Shown here: in pieces, positions 7,135-14,928 of the stretch
Layout: each line of letters begins with the position of its first letter
Numbering within the stretch: the first letter of the stretch is position 1
Assembly: GCA_964583765.1 (NCBI GenBank)
Contig: CAZOWW010000107.1
Span: 1 to 20,723 of the forward strand
Source of the DNA: CAZOWW01 sp964583765
GTDB taxonomy: Bacteria > Actinomycetota > Actinomycetes > Actinomycetales > Kineosporiaceae
Reading direction: 5' to 3'
Length of the DNA stretch: 20,723 bases
Made by a program: the position numbers and the translations under genes
The notes under the pieces: generated by a model
What the model was told of the DNA's origin: nothing
Databases searched by the model: none
Seen by the model: the letters and a program-made list of their open reading frames with translations, nothing else

Positions 7135-8223
7135 TCAGACCTCGGCGTCCTCCGAGGGAAGAGCGGCCACGTACGACCGCAACCACGCCCGGAGTTCGGT
7201 GCCCAGGTCCTTGCGGTCACAGGCGATCTGGATCACTGCCTTCAGGAAGTCCAGCCGATCCCCGGTGTCGTAGCGGCGTCCCCGGAAGATCACGCCGAAG
7301 ACGCCACCGCCAGGTTCGTCCGGTTGCTGCGCGAGCGTCTGCAGGGCATCCGTCAGCTGGATCTCGTCGTTGCGCCCCGGCTTCGTCTCCCGCAGGACGT
7401 CGAAGATCCTCGGGTGCAGCACATAGCGCCCGATCACCGCGAGGTTGCTGGGTGCATCCGCACGGTCCGGCTTCTCGATCAGCCCGGTCACCCGCACCAG
7501 CTCGGGATCATCCGTCGCCTCGACCGCGGCGCAGCCGTACAGGTGCACCTGCTCCGGCGGCACCTCCAGGAGGGCCACCACACTGCCCTGGGTGCGCCGC
7601 TGCGCGTCGATCATCCGGGTCAGCAGGCGATCGCGCTCGTCGATGAGGTCGTCGCCCAGGAGCACCGCGAACGGGTTCGGCCCCACATGACTGGCCGCGC
7701 ACAGGACGGCGTGTCCCAGTCCTTTGGGGTCACCCTGCCGGGTGTAGTGCATGTCCGCGAGCACGTTGGACTTCTGCACGCGGGCCAGGCGCGTCGTGTC
7801 GCCCTTGGCCTCGAGCGCGGCCTCGAGTTCCCAGGCCCGGTCGAAGTGGTTCTCCAAGGAGGTCTTGTTCCGACCGGTGATCAGCAGGACGTCGCCGAGC
7901 CCCGCCGCGACCGCCTCCTCGACCACGTACTGGATCGCGGGCTTGTCGACCACCGGGAGCATCTCCTTGGGGGTCGCCTTGGTGGCCGGAAGGAACCGAG
8001 TGCCCAGCCCGGCCGCGGGGATCACCGCCTTCGTGACGGCCGGTCCCAGACCGTCCTCCCCCACCCGCTGTCCGTTCCGGTCGAGCTCGGGTCGCCACCG
8101 CTCACGTGCCGCGGATCCGGGCGTGCTGGAGAGCGCGTCCGTGCCCACGGCGGCGATGTCAAGGCTGTCCGGAGGGAGATCAGGCACTGAGGGAGGAACG
8201 ATCGTCATCGGCGCGTCACTCAT
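7135..8223 (-). CDS. galU: UTP--glucose-1-phosphate uridylyltransferase
   Basis: GalU makes UDP-glucose from UTP and glucose-1-phosphate, supplying cell-wall and exopolysaccharide synthesis. The nucleotide-binding signature AGLGTRFLPATKATPKEMLP is at residues 71-90, followed by VVDKPAIQYVVEEAVAAG. Further family motifs are FAVLLGDDLID, LAVIGRYVLHPRIFDVL, NDEIQLTDAL and RYDTGDRLDFLKA. An N-terminal extension of about 60 residues, low in conservation, precedes the catalytic domain; in-frame ATG 8208 is an alternative start. ATG 8223 overlaps the end of the diguanylate cyclase gene by 8 nt, indicating translational coupling, and no convincing Shine-Dalgarno was seen for either start. galU near glp and sepX is a recurrent actinobacterial arrangement. 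Identification is secure; only the start is in doubt. Confidence 0.95.
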   Translation of the reverse strand: MSDAPMTIVPPSVPDLPPDSLDIAAVGTDALSSTPGSAARERWRPELDRNGQRVGEDGLGPAVTKAVIPAAGLGTRFLPATKATPKEMLPVVDKPAIQYVVEEAVAAGLGDVLLITGRNKTSLENHFDRAWELEAALEAKGDTTRLARVQKSNVLADMHYTRQGDPKGLGHAVLCAASHVGPNPFAVLLGDDLIDERDRLLTRMIDAQRRTQGSVVALLEVPPEQVHLYGCAAVEATDDPELVRVTGLIEKPDRADAPSNLAVIGRYVLHPRIFDVLRETKPGRNDEIQLTDALQTLAQQPDEPGGGVFGVIFRGRRYDTGDRLDFLKAVIQIACDRKDLGTELRAWLRSYVAALPSEDAEV

Positions 8224-10216
8224 GTCGGAAGATTACCGACTGTCCCGGGATGTTGACTCCGGCAAGGCACCACCGATCTCGTCCTGCCCGTTTCGCGGCA
8301 TACAGGGCGGAATCCGCCGCGCGCATGACGTCCGCGGCGGATCGTCCGTGCTGCGGGAAGGAGGCGACGCCGACCGAGACACTCACCTCCCGGCTGATGC
8401 CGGCAGCCACGAACGGCACCGCCCGCACAGCCTCCACGATCCGCGAGGCCACCCGCGTCGCGCCGTCCGGATCGGTCTCAGGCAGCACGACTGCGAATTC
8501 CTCGCCCCCGTAACGGGCCACGGTGTCGACCTCCCGCAGGCAGTCCTGCAGCCGCCGGGCGAACTCCCGGAGCACCGCATCCCCGAATGCGTGACCCAGG
8601 GTGTCGTTGACCTGCTTGAAGTGATCGAGGTCCAGCATCATCACGGACAGCGGGCGACCGAAGCGGTGCGCGCGCTCGACTTCCCGGGCGAGCGTCGTCG
8701 ACAGTTGGCGAAAGTTGCCAGCACCGGTCAGCGGATCGGTGACCGAGAGCCGTCTAGTCTCCTCGTGCGCCCGTACGTTGCCAACCGCGGTGCCCACGTG
8801 GGTACCCAGCGCAGCGACCGCGGACAGGGCAGGCTCGTCGAAGGGCCCGTCGCCCGGTCCCCGCGCGATCGCCAGAGCTCCGATCACCCCGTGATCCGAC
8901 TCCAGGGGCAGCGCGACGGCGGATCCGGCGCAGGCCACCGACTCGGTGGTGACCGTCACGTGCTCCACGGCGGCCATGCGGGCGAGCGCCGTCAGTTCCT
9001 CGAACGCTCCCGATGCCTCGCCGGACGCCGTGTCCGAGACGGTCGAGACCACCTCCGAGAACTCACCGTCCCGCCCCAGCACGGCCACGGCGACCATGCC
9101 GTCGCTGCCCCGCAACGCCGCGTCGAGCACGGTGTGCAGGAGGCCGTCCAGGTCATGCGTACGCCCCAGCGCCTCCCCGAAGCGATCGAAGGTGTCCGCG
9201 ATGAGGTCCCGGCCGGCCCGCAACTCCCCCAACCGGGTCTGGAGTTCCGCGGCCATCGTGTCGAAGGCGGCAGCCAGGCGACCGACGTCGTCGCTGCCGC
9301 TCAGTTCGCTCCGGGCGTCGAGCTCCCCGGCCCCGAACCGCTCGGCGGCGGCGGCCAACGTGGCCAGCGGGCGGACGACGCCCCGGGCCAGCAGTCCGAC
9401 CAGGCCCAGCGCCCCGGCCGCGAAGACCAGGACTACGGCCCCGAGGATCACCTGGACCTCGGCGCCCCGAACCGGCACGGTGAGCAGCACCCCGTAGGCC
9501 AGCCCCTTGCCCGGGTTCTCGAGATCGAACGCGAGACCGTCGGCCCTGCCCTGGACCCGACCGAGTGCGGTCGCCTGCAATGCCTGCCGTACTCGTTCCC
9601 GCGACCCGGTCGAGGCCACGATCCGCTCCCCGGAGATCAGGCTCACCTGACCGCGCAGTCGGAGCCGCTCGGCCAGCGCACGCAGCGCCTCGTCGTTCAG
9701 CGGAGTACGGCCGATCACCGTGGCCACGTCCCGTCCGAGCACCGAGATCGCCTCGCTCTCGACGATCTGCGGAGAGCCGACGGTCACCGCGGAGGCGAGT
9801 GGCGGGGCGGAGCAGGAGCCGATCGCGGGGTCAGCCGGCTGGTCCCCCTGCGCATCGGAGATGTCGCGGAAGCCACCGGCCAGAGTCTGGCCGGTGCGGG
9901 AGAGCACGGCGAAGGAGGTACCCGGGTGCCGGAGTTCCGCCTCGGCGATCTGGCTGGTCGCCCGGGGTATGGGAACTGCCCGGTCCGTGCCCACGCCGGC
10001 GGCCACCCCCGCGGCCACCGTCGACACCGCGTCTCCCAGGCCGCGACAACTCTCCACGAGAGTCGTGACCACGGCGGCGCTCTCGCGGGACACCTCGGAC
10101 TGCGCGGAGGCCCACGACTGCCGTGGTACGACGAACCCGATCACGATCCACGCGGCGACCAGGGGACCAATCATGACCCCAGCGACCACCGACACCAGCC
10201 GCGCCCGTAGTGACAC
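8216..10216 (-). CDS. Membrane-anchored diguanylate cyclase (sensor-HAMP-GAF-GGDEF)
   Basis: The predicted enzyme makes cyclic di-GMP from two GTP. From GTG 10216 (GGAGG 5 nt upstream) it has 666 residues. Order: membrane helix 9-30, extracytoplasmic sensor region about 31-255, second helix 256-277, HAMP linker to about 330, a GAF-like domain about 345-480, and the GGDEF domain about 490-660. The active-site loop is RYGGEEF (GGEEF 570-574), and LDLDHFKQVNDTLGHAFGD carries the metal-binding Asp. An RxxD (REVD, 561-564) sits five residues before it at the position of the product-inhibition I-site, so feedback control is likely retained. No EAL domain is present. It is the first gene of the minus-strand block and overlaps galU by 8 nt. 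Using upstream start 10315 would add 33 unlike residues. The sensed signal is unknown. Confidence 0.92.
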   Translation of the reverse strand: MSLRARLVSVVAGVMIGPLVAAWIVIGFVVPRQSWASAQSEVSRESAAVVTTLVESCRGLGDAVSTVAAGVAAGVGTDRAVPIPRATSQIAEAELRHPGTSFAVLSRTGQTLAGGFRDISDAQGDQPADPAIGSCSAPPLASAVTVGSPQIVESEAISVLGRDVATVIGRTPLNDEALRALAERLRLRGQVSLISGERIVASTGSRERVRQALQATALGRVQGRADGLAFDLENPGKGLAYGVLLTVPVRGAEVQVILGAVVLVFAAGALGLVGLLARGVVRPLATLAAAAERFGAGELDARSELSGSDDVGRLAAAFDTMAAELQTRLGELRAGRDLIADTFDRFGEALGRTHDLDGLLHTVLDAALRGSDGMVAVAVLGRDGEFSEVVSTVSDTASGEASGAFEELTALARMAAVEHVTVTTESVACAGSAVALPLESDHGVIGALAIARGPGDGPFDEPALSAVAALGTHVGTAVGNVRAHEETRRLSVTDPLTGAGNFRQLSTTLAREVERAHRFGRPLSVMMLDLDHFKQVNDTLGHAFGDAVLREFARRLQDCLREVDTVARYGGEEFAVVLPETDPDGATRVASRIVEAVRAVPFVAAGISREVSVSVGVASFPQHGRSAADVMRAADSALYAAKRAGRDRWCLAGVNIPGQSVIFRHE

Positions 10217-10373
10217 GTCCGCCTCCCTGTGGCGTCCGGTCCACGGGATCGGGCGCCCTGTTGGGTGAGTCAGGGACCGTTGCGTCCGGTGACCCTTCGT
10301 GCTCTGCCGTTGCACCGCTGCCGCAGCAACCCGACATGGGTGTCATTCCCTGGCATGCGCGTAGCAGTGAGTA

Positions 10374-10390
10374 CATTGTAGGAAACAATG
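10374..10390 (-). promoter_or_regulatory. AT-rich inverted repeat over a candidate -10 box upstream of the cyclase gene
   Basis: CATTGT (10374-10379), a 5-bp spacer and ACAATG (10385-10390) form a perfect inverted repeat in an otherwise very GC-rich spacer. On the minus strand it contains TACAAT, an excellent -10 match, about 160 nt before the cyclase start. An operator overlapping a promoter is the simplest reading; no good -35 was found. Confidence 0.4.
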
Positions 10391-10512
10391 CGTGGTGATA
10401 CGGACGCTTCGGTCGGGAGCCGACGCCGACCCCCTCGGCCCAGGCAACCCCGGTCCGACCGAGCGTCACGCCGTCCTCGTCGCCCCAGGCCGACCCTCCC
10501 GGCGATCCCGGA

Positions 10513-10670
10513 CACGGCGTGGGACACAGCCGCGAGACGCGGCGACCGGCCCACCCGGGCACCTGTGCGGGTGAGCCCCGGGCACGGCGCGGGGCGCACC
10601 CACGAAACACAGCCACCGGGCCGCCCGGGCACCGGTGCGGGCGAGCCCCCGGGCACGGCGCGGAGCGCGG
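10513..10670. repeat. 70-71-bp imperfect tandem repeat in the cyclase/cyclo-ligase spacer
   Basis: Units start at CACGGCG at 10513, 10583 and 10654 (the last partial). Each full unit also contains CCCGGGCACC and a TGCGGGnGAGCCCC segment. The repeat accounts for much of the 676-bp divergent spacer 10217-10892, in which I see no gene. Candidate frames through it are only open because of high GC. Confidence 0.7.
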
Positions 10671-10892
10671 CTCCCGGAAGCCCGGACCTGGCCCGAATGC
10701 CCTGCTGGGCGGGGTCGTGGTGCGGCGCCGGCGGACCGGGGCGGAACGATCGCGGTGTGCACGGTGAACCCACCGGGCGCAATGCTGCGATTACTGGTTG
10801 CAACAGGACCTTGGCAGCACCCGCCGAGGTCAGGAGGCGCGGATGGGCGGAGAATGGTGTCACCGCCGCACTGCTCCATCGGGAGGCGACTG

Positions 10893-11531
10893 ATGAGCAC
10901 GTCATCGGCAGGTTCTGTGTTCCAACCATGCGGCACTCTCCTGGCTCGACCGTTCGAGGCCAAGCGCGATCTGCGCCGCCGGATCCGCGCCGAGCGGGCC
11001 GAGCGACCGCAGGCTGTGCGGGCCTGGCTCGCCGACCTGTTCGCCCGCGTGATGCTCGAAAATCCCGAGATCGCTCTGGCCCGCACGGTCGGTCTGTATG
11101 CGTCCATGCCGACCGAGCCGGGCACGGAGCCGCTGCGTCAGGCGCTCCGCGCCACGGGAGCGCAGGTGTTGCTGCCGGTGGTACTCGAGGATCTGTCCCT
11201 GGACTGGGCCGAGGACACGGGTGTGACCGTCCCGGCCCGCAAGATGGGCGGTCCGGAGCCCGTGGGGCCTCGCCTCGGCCCCTCGGCAGTCGCGACCCTG
11301 GACGTGATCATCGTGCCTGCGCTGGCCGTGGACACCCTCGGCCACCGGCTCGGCCAGGGAGCGGGTTGCTACGACCGCGCCCTCCGCGAGCTGTCGCCCG
11401 GAGTGTGTGTGGTCGCCATGGTCCACGACGAGGAACTGCACGACGCGGCCGTCGAGCCGGTGCCGACCGAGCCGCACGACCATCCGGTGCACGTGGCCGT
11501 TACGCCGTCACGCTGGATGCACCTGGCCTGA
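10893..11531 (+). CDS. 5-formyltetrahydrofolate cyclo-ligase family protein
   Basis: The family converts 5-formyl-THF to 5,10-methenyl-THF using ATP, returning stored folate to one-carbon metabolism. The 212-residue protein has the basic N-terminal helix AKRDLRRRIRAERAER near residue 24. The C-terminal signature is IIVPALAVDTLGHRLGQGAGCYDRAL (about 138-163), matching the family pattern GxRLGxGxGYYDR with Cys for the first Tyr. ATG 10893 was chosen because GGAGG lies 6 nt upstream; the open frame extends to 10635 over repeat DNA. This gene is a regular neighbour of galU and fmdB in actinobacteria, here divergent from the cyclase gene and convergent with the acylase gene, leaving only 20 bp at the 3' junction and no visible terminator. 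Confidence 0.9.
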   Translation: MSTSSAGSVFQPCGTLLARPFEAKRDLRRRIRAERAERPQAVRAWLADLFARVMLENPEIALARTVGLYASMPTEPGTEPLRQALRATGAQVLLPVVLEDLSLDWAEDTGVTVPARKMGGPEPVGPRLGPSAVATLDVIIVPALAVDTLGHRLGQGAGCYDRALRELSPGVCVVAMVHDEELHDAAVEPVPTEPHDHPVHVAVTPSRWMHLA

Positions 11532-11551
11532 GAGTCCCGAGACGTACGGCT

Positions 11552-14263
11552 TCACCGGACGGCCGCCAGGCGGAGCTCGTCGTGACGAACGGACTGCACG
11601 GCGGTCTCGGAGAACGGCCACGTCAGGTACTTCCCGTCCGTCCACCGCGGCCACTGATCGTCATAACCGCCGTTCCCCGGATGCCCGGACTCGCCAGTGG
11701 ACTCGACCCACCGGGAGCGGTCGAAGTCGGCGAGATCGACGATCATCCGGTAGCCGGGAGCCTGGGTCACTCGGAAGGAGCCGTCCGAGGCGTTCCAGGA
11801 CTGCTGGTTCCCGGCTGCCCCACCCCCGGCCATGCCCCGAGGACTGAGGTCGACCACCCGCCGAACCAACCACGACCAGCCCGCATGGTCCAGGATGAGA
11901 TCGCGGGGGTACAGGCGGTGCAATTTGCCCCAGCGCCAGGCATCGGGTTCCTTGCCCACCGTCGCGGTGAGGGTCAGGCGGGCCTGAACCACCGCACGCT
12001 GGAGAATCTCGTCCCTGGTCTCCACGACATTGGGAGTCCGCTTGTCGTCCCACCAGGAGTCACGGGGAGCGGCGAGCAACCGACGCACCACGAGGAACCA
12101 CCGGGCCTGGCCGTCCGCCCCGGTACCGTCGGGCAGCTCGTCGACGAACGTCTGGTCGAGCAGAGTCGCCCAGACCGCATTGAAGTAGGCCGCCGCCGCG
12201 GAGCCGGCGGGTTGGTCGAAGTTCCAGCCCTTCAACAGATCCACCGCCTCCGCCGTGAAGGGGTTCACCTTCACCTGCAGGAGCAGCGGGACCAGGTCCT
12301 CGGCGACCTCGTTGTGCGTGTCCGCCTGCAGCGCGGCGACATCGTCGGCGGAGATCGGCTTGTGGTCCTTCCGCGCCTTCTGCGCGCGATCCAGAATCAG
12401 CTGCGCCCGGTACCCGGGATCCACGTCATGACCGAGGGACGGCTGCGTCGCCGCGGTGGTCACCGCCTGGTTCGCCGCGATCACGACTCCCGAGGTGGGG
12501 TTGAGCTCCCAGGGCAGTCGTTTCGCGGGAAGCGTCCCCGACCAGTCGTAGGTACTCACCCAGCCCGGCTGGGGCCAGAAGCCGCTGCCTTCGGCGGTCC
12601 CGTTGAGCGGCGTACCGCGGCGCACCGGGATCGCCCCGGCCGCCGTGTAACCGATCGATCCGCTCGTGTCCGCGTACACCAGACCCTGCGCGGGAGCGTC
12701 CAGGAGAGCCGCCCCCGCCCGGAAGCTGACGAAGTCGGTGGCCCGGTCGATCGCCAGGATCCCGTCCATCGCGGTGCTCGGGGAAGACCCGGTCCAGGCC
12801 AGGGAGAGGCCGAAGCCCTCCGCCCCGGCAGGACGCCCGGCTGCGCCCGCTCCCCCGGCGTCGCCATCGACCAGGTCGGAAAGGAGCGGCCCGTGACTCG
12901 TACTGCGCACCGTGAGGGTGATGTCCCCGCTGCCGGCGACCTTGATCGTCTCCTTGCGGGTCGTCAACGGGACCTGGTGGCCGTTGCGGAGGGCGGTACC
13001 GTCCCCCAGACGCTCGACGTACAGGTCACTGACGTCCGCGCCCAGGTTCGAGACACCCCAGGAGATCAGTTGGTTGTGACCGGAGACCACTCCCGGCACA
13101 CCGGGCGTGGAGAATCCGCTGACGTCGAACGGGCACTGATCGCCCAGCGTGCGGCAGTGCAGCCCGATCTCGTACCACTCCCCGGGCGCCCCGGTGGTGG
13201 ACTGCGGGTCGTCGGCCAGCAGCGGCTTGCCCGTGGTGGTCAGAGCACCGGACACCGCCCAGGCGTCGGCCGAGCGCGCCCCGGCCCATCCGGTCAGCCG
13301 ACCGCTCTTCTCCAACACGTCGGCGATGCCGGTGAGTTCGTGCTGCACGGTCACGGAGTCCAACGCCGTCTCCAGCGCTGGATCGCTGCTGAAGGGGTCC
13401 GCACCGGAGAGATCGTCCGCATCAGTCCGGCCGCCCGCCCCGGTAGTCCCGGCCGAACCCGCCGAGGAGCCTGAACCACCACCGGACGCTGTGTTCCCCG
13501 AGCCGGAGGCCGTGCTCCCCGAGCCGGAGGCCGTGCTCCCCGAGCCGGAGGCGGCGGTTCCGTCGATGACCGGGGAGTGCTCGCCGTAGGGGTAGGCGGG
13601 GTAGAGCTGGCTCACCCTCGTGGCGTCGTGCACCGAGCCCAGGATGCGCGCCCGCGCCAGTTCGTCGTCGCCACCGCGGTTGTCCCACGCGGTGACGAGC
13701 AGCCACGCAAGTGAGTCGGTCGGTTGCCACGGTTCGATGCCGTCGGGCGTGGCCCGACTGCCGAGGATCGTGTACCCGAGGGACAGACGGGAGGGCGAGC
13801 GCTGGGAGAGGTAGGCGTTGACGCCGTCCGCATACGCCTCGAGGTAGGCCCGGGTGGACACGTCCAGGGCGGCGAACTCCGCCTGTGCCACTCGGTACCA
13901 GCCGAGAGTGCGGGCCAGCCGGTCCGAGGTGATCGCCGCGTCGTCCGGTCCGGTCAGCTCGGCCAGGCGACCTGCGGCGAGGTGGCGGCGCACGTCCATC
14001 TGGAAGAAGCGGTCCTGCGCCTGCACGTAACCCTGGGCACGGAAGAGATCGCGAGCGTTGTCCGCATATAGCTGAGGGATGCCGTGTCCGTCCCGGTCCA
14101 CCACGACCTCACTCGTCAGGTCGGGAAGCTGTGCCTGCCCCGCGTAGCGCGGGAAGGGGCGGCGCACATAGATGACCCCCACGACCACCGCAGCGATCAC
14201 AACAAGGACGACGATTCCCGCGAAAGCGACAGAACCGATCCGAACCGCGCGGCGACGAAACAC
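11552..14263 (-). CDS. Penicillin-acylase-family protein, membrane-anchored, atypical nucleophile motif
   Basis: This is a 903-residue member of the penicillin amidase (N-terminal-nucleophile hydrolase) family, whose members cleave acyl amides after autoproteolysis into alpha and beta chains. A membrane helix or signal anchor covers residues 10-32, placing the rest outside. The alpha part shows VVVDRDGHGIPQLYADNARDLFRAQGYVQAQDRFFQMD (about 53-90). The beta part shows TTTGKPLLADDPQ, GHNQLISWGVSNLGADVSDLYVER and a C-terminal WNASDGSFRVTQAPGYRMIVDL. Where the family has Gly-Ser-Asn-x-Trp, this protein reads RSADAWAVSG (330-339), leaving Ala at the nucleophile position unless the Ser one residue earlier is used. 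A Gly/Ser repeat (about 235-282) lies in the spacer between the chains. GTG 14263 starts directly before the anchor and follows a TAGGCT box by 6 nt. Substrate unknown. Confidence 0.88.
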   Translation of the reverse strand: MFRRRAVRIGSVAFAGIVVLVVIAAVVVGVIYVRRPFPRYAGQAQLPDLTSEVVVDRDGHGIPQLYADNARDLFRAQGYVQAQDRFFQMDVRRHLAAGRLAELTGPDDAAITSDRLARTLGWYRVAQAEFAALDVSTRAYLEAYADGVNAYLSQRSPSRLSLGYTILGSRATPDGIEPWQPTDSLAWLLVTAWDNRGGDDELARARILGSVHDATRVSQLYPAYPYGEHSPVIDGTAASGSGSTASGSGSTASGSGNTASGGGSGSSAGSAGTTGAGGRTDADDLSGADPFSSDPALETALDSVTVQHELTGIADVLEKSGRLTGWAGARSADAWAVSGALTTTGKPLLADDPQSTTGAPGEWYEIGLHCRTLGDQCPFDVSGFSTPGVPGVVSGHNQLISWGVSNLGADVSDLYVERLGDGTALRNGHQVPLTTRKETIKVAGSGDITLTVRSTSHGPLLSDLVDGDAGGAGAAGRPAGAEGFGLSLAWTGSSPSTAMDGILAIDRATDFVSFRAGAALLDAPAQGLVYADTSGSIGYTAAGAIPVRRGTPLNGTAEGSGFWPQPGWVSTYDWSGTLPAKRLPWELNPTSGVVIAANQAVTTAATQPSLGHDVDPGYRAQLILDRAQKARKDHKPISADDVAALQADTHNEVAEDLVPLLLQVKVNPFTAEAVDLLKGWNFDQPAGSAAAAYFNAVWATLLDQTFVDELPDGTGADGQARWFLVVRRLLAAPRDSWWDDKRTPNVVETRDEILQRAVVQARLTLTATVGKEPDAWRWGKLHRLYPRDLILDHAGWSWLVRRVVDLSPRGMAGGGAAGNQQSWNASDGSFRVTQAPGYRMIVDLADFDRSRWVESTGESGHPGNGGYDDQWPRWTDGKYLTWPFSETAVQSVRHDELRLAAVR
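13491..13553. repeat. In-frame 21-bp minisatellite inside the acylase-family gene
   Basis: Three 21-bp units at 13491-13511, 13512-13532 and 13533-13553 differ at single positions. On the minus strand they encode SGSGSTA heptads in the predicted inter-chain spacer, and the frame is kept. Confidence 0.9.
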
Positions 14264-14269
14264 GGCAGG

Positions 14270-14275
14270 AGCCTA
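14270..14275 (-). promoter_or_regulatory. Candidate leaderless -10 box for the acylase-family gene
   Basis: TAGGCT on the minus strand ends 6 nt before GTG 14263, the spacing expected of a leaderless transcript. No -35 consensus was recognised, and no Shine-Dalgarno precedes the start. Confidence 0.45.
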
Positions 14276-14311
14276 GCCACGTGACGTGACGTGCAGCAGG
14301 GGGCCAGGGTC

Positions 14312-14323
14312 GTTGTGCACAAC
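14312..14323. promoter_or_regulatory. 12-bp perfect palindrome in the divergent acylase/fmdB spacer
   Basis: GTTGTGCACAAC is a perfect palindrome placed between the divergent starts at 14263 and 14504, upstream of the TAGGCT box. It could bind a dimeric regulator; no family is assigned. Three direct ACGTG copies lie just beside it at 14279-14293. Confidence 0.35.
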
Positions 14324-14436
14324 CTGAACGCAGTCCGAGGGGTGTGGATGACCGAATGGCGGCACTCGCGGCACCGCTCAGCGACCGCCGGGCGGTCCGA
14401 GGGACGAACGGACCGGCAGGACCGGTTCCGTGGTCC

Positions 14437-14442
14437 TATGCT
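14437..14442 (+). promoter_or_regulatory. Candidate -10 box for fmdB
   Basis: TATGCT lies about 60 nt before the fmdB start and abuts the CIRCE-like repeat, so the predicted transcription start falls inside that operator. No strong -35 was seen. Confidence 0.4.
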
Positions 14443-14468
14443 TGGCACTCGGAACAGTAGAGTGCCAG
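14442..14468. promoter_or_regulatory. CIRCE-like operator (HrcA-type) upstream of fmdB
   Basis: TTGGCACTC (14442-14450), nine bases, then GAGTGCCAG (14460-14468). This is the exact 9-9-9 architecture of CIRCE (TTAGCACTC-N9-GAGTGCTAA), the operator of the heat-shock repressor HrcA. One left-arm and two right-arm bases differ from the general consensus, giving the GC-shifted form GGCACTC/GAGTGCC. It overlaps the predicted transcription start and ends 35 nt before fmdB. No chaperone or hrcA gene is in the window. Confidence 0.7.
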
Positions 14469-14503
14469 AGCCGTGGATCTCACCACCTGACAGGAGGATC
14501 TCC

Positions 14504-14857
14504 GTGCCGACGTACGCCTACGCCTGCACCGCCTGTGACCACCGATTCGAGGTGCAGCAGGCCTTCTCGGACGCCGCCCTCTCGGAGTGTCCCGAGTGCA
14601 CCGGACGTCTGCGCAAGGTGTTCAGCGCCGTGGGGATCGTCTTCAAGGGATCCGGCTTCTACCGCACCGACTCGCGAACCGGGTCGGGCAAGGGCTCGCG
14701 CACGGCCTCGGAGCCCGCGAGCACCAAGTCCACCGAGACGACGCCGGCCGGCGCGACCTCCGCCACCACCAAGGACGCCGCATCCGCCACCACGTCCTCC
14801 TCCTCGTCGACGCCCACGACGTCGAAGAAGGCCGCACCCGCCACCACCGCAGCCTGA
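14504..14857 (+). CDS. FmdB-type zinc-ribbon protein
   Basis: A 117-residue protein of the FmdB regulatory-protein/CxxC_CxxC_SSSS family. It starts VPTYAYACTACDHRFEVQQ, with the first zinc knuckle CTAC. The second, CPEC, lies in SECPECTGRLRKVFSAVGIV, followed by the conserved FKGSGFYRTDSR. After about residue 55 the tail is Ser/Thr/Ala/Lys-rich low complexity. GTG 14504 is preceded by AGGAGG and matches the family's invariant MPTY-like start. Members are small and mostly uncharacterised, with a presumed regulatory or metal role. The gene lies alone behind a CIRCE-like operator, which would make it heat-shock-inducible if HrcA binds. It belongs to the same conserved neighbourhood as galU, the cyclo-ligase and mscL. 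Confidence 0.9.
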   Translation: MPTYAYACTACDHRFEVQQAFSDAALSECPECTGRLRKVFSAVGIVFKGSGFYRTDSRTGSGKGSRTASEPASTKSTETTPAGATSATTKDAASATTSSSSSTPTTSKKAAPATTAA

Positions 14858-14928
14858 TTCTCCGTCCGCACGGACACCCACCCGTCACCGGGGCCCACAC
14901 CGGGCGCCCTCACCGGGGCGGTCGCACC

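Noticed and set aside
6448..8190. A 580-codon plus-strand open frame
   Set aside because: It is antisense to glp and galU, without recognisable domains.
7751..10210. An 819-codon plus-strand open frame
   Set aside because: It is antisense to galU and the diguanylate cyclase, both of which have strong motifs; composition is typical of a shadow frame.
10388..13474. A 1028-codon plus-strand open frame
   Set aside because: It runs across the repeat spacer, out of frame with the cyclo-ligase and antisense to the acylase-family gene. It is Arg/Gly/Pro-rich with no motifs, and is open only because of high GC.
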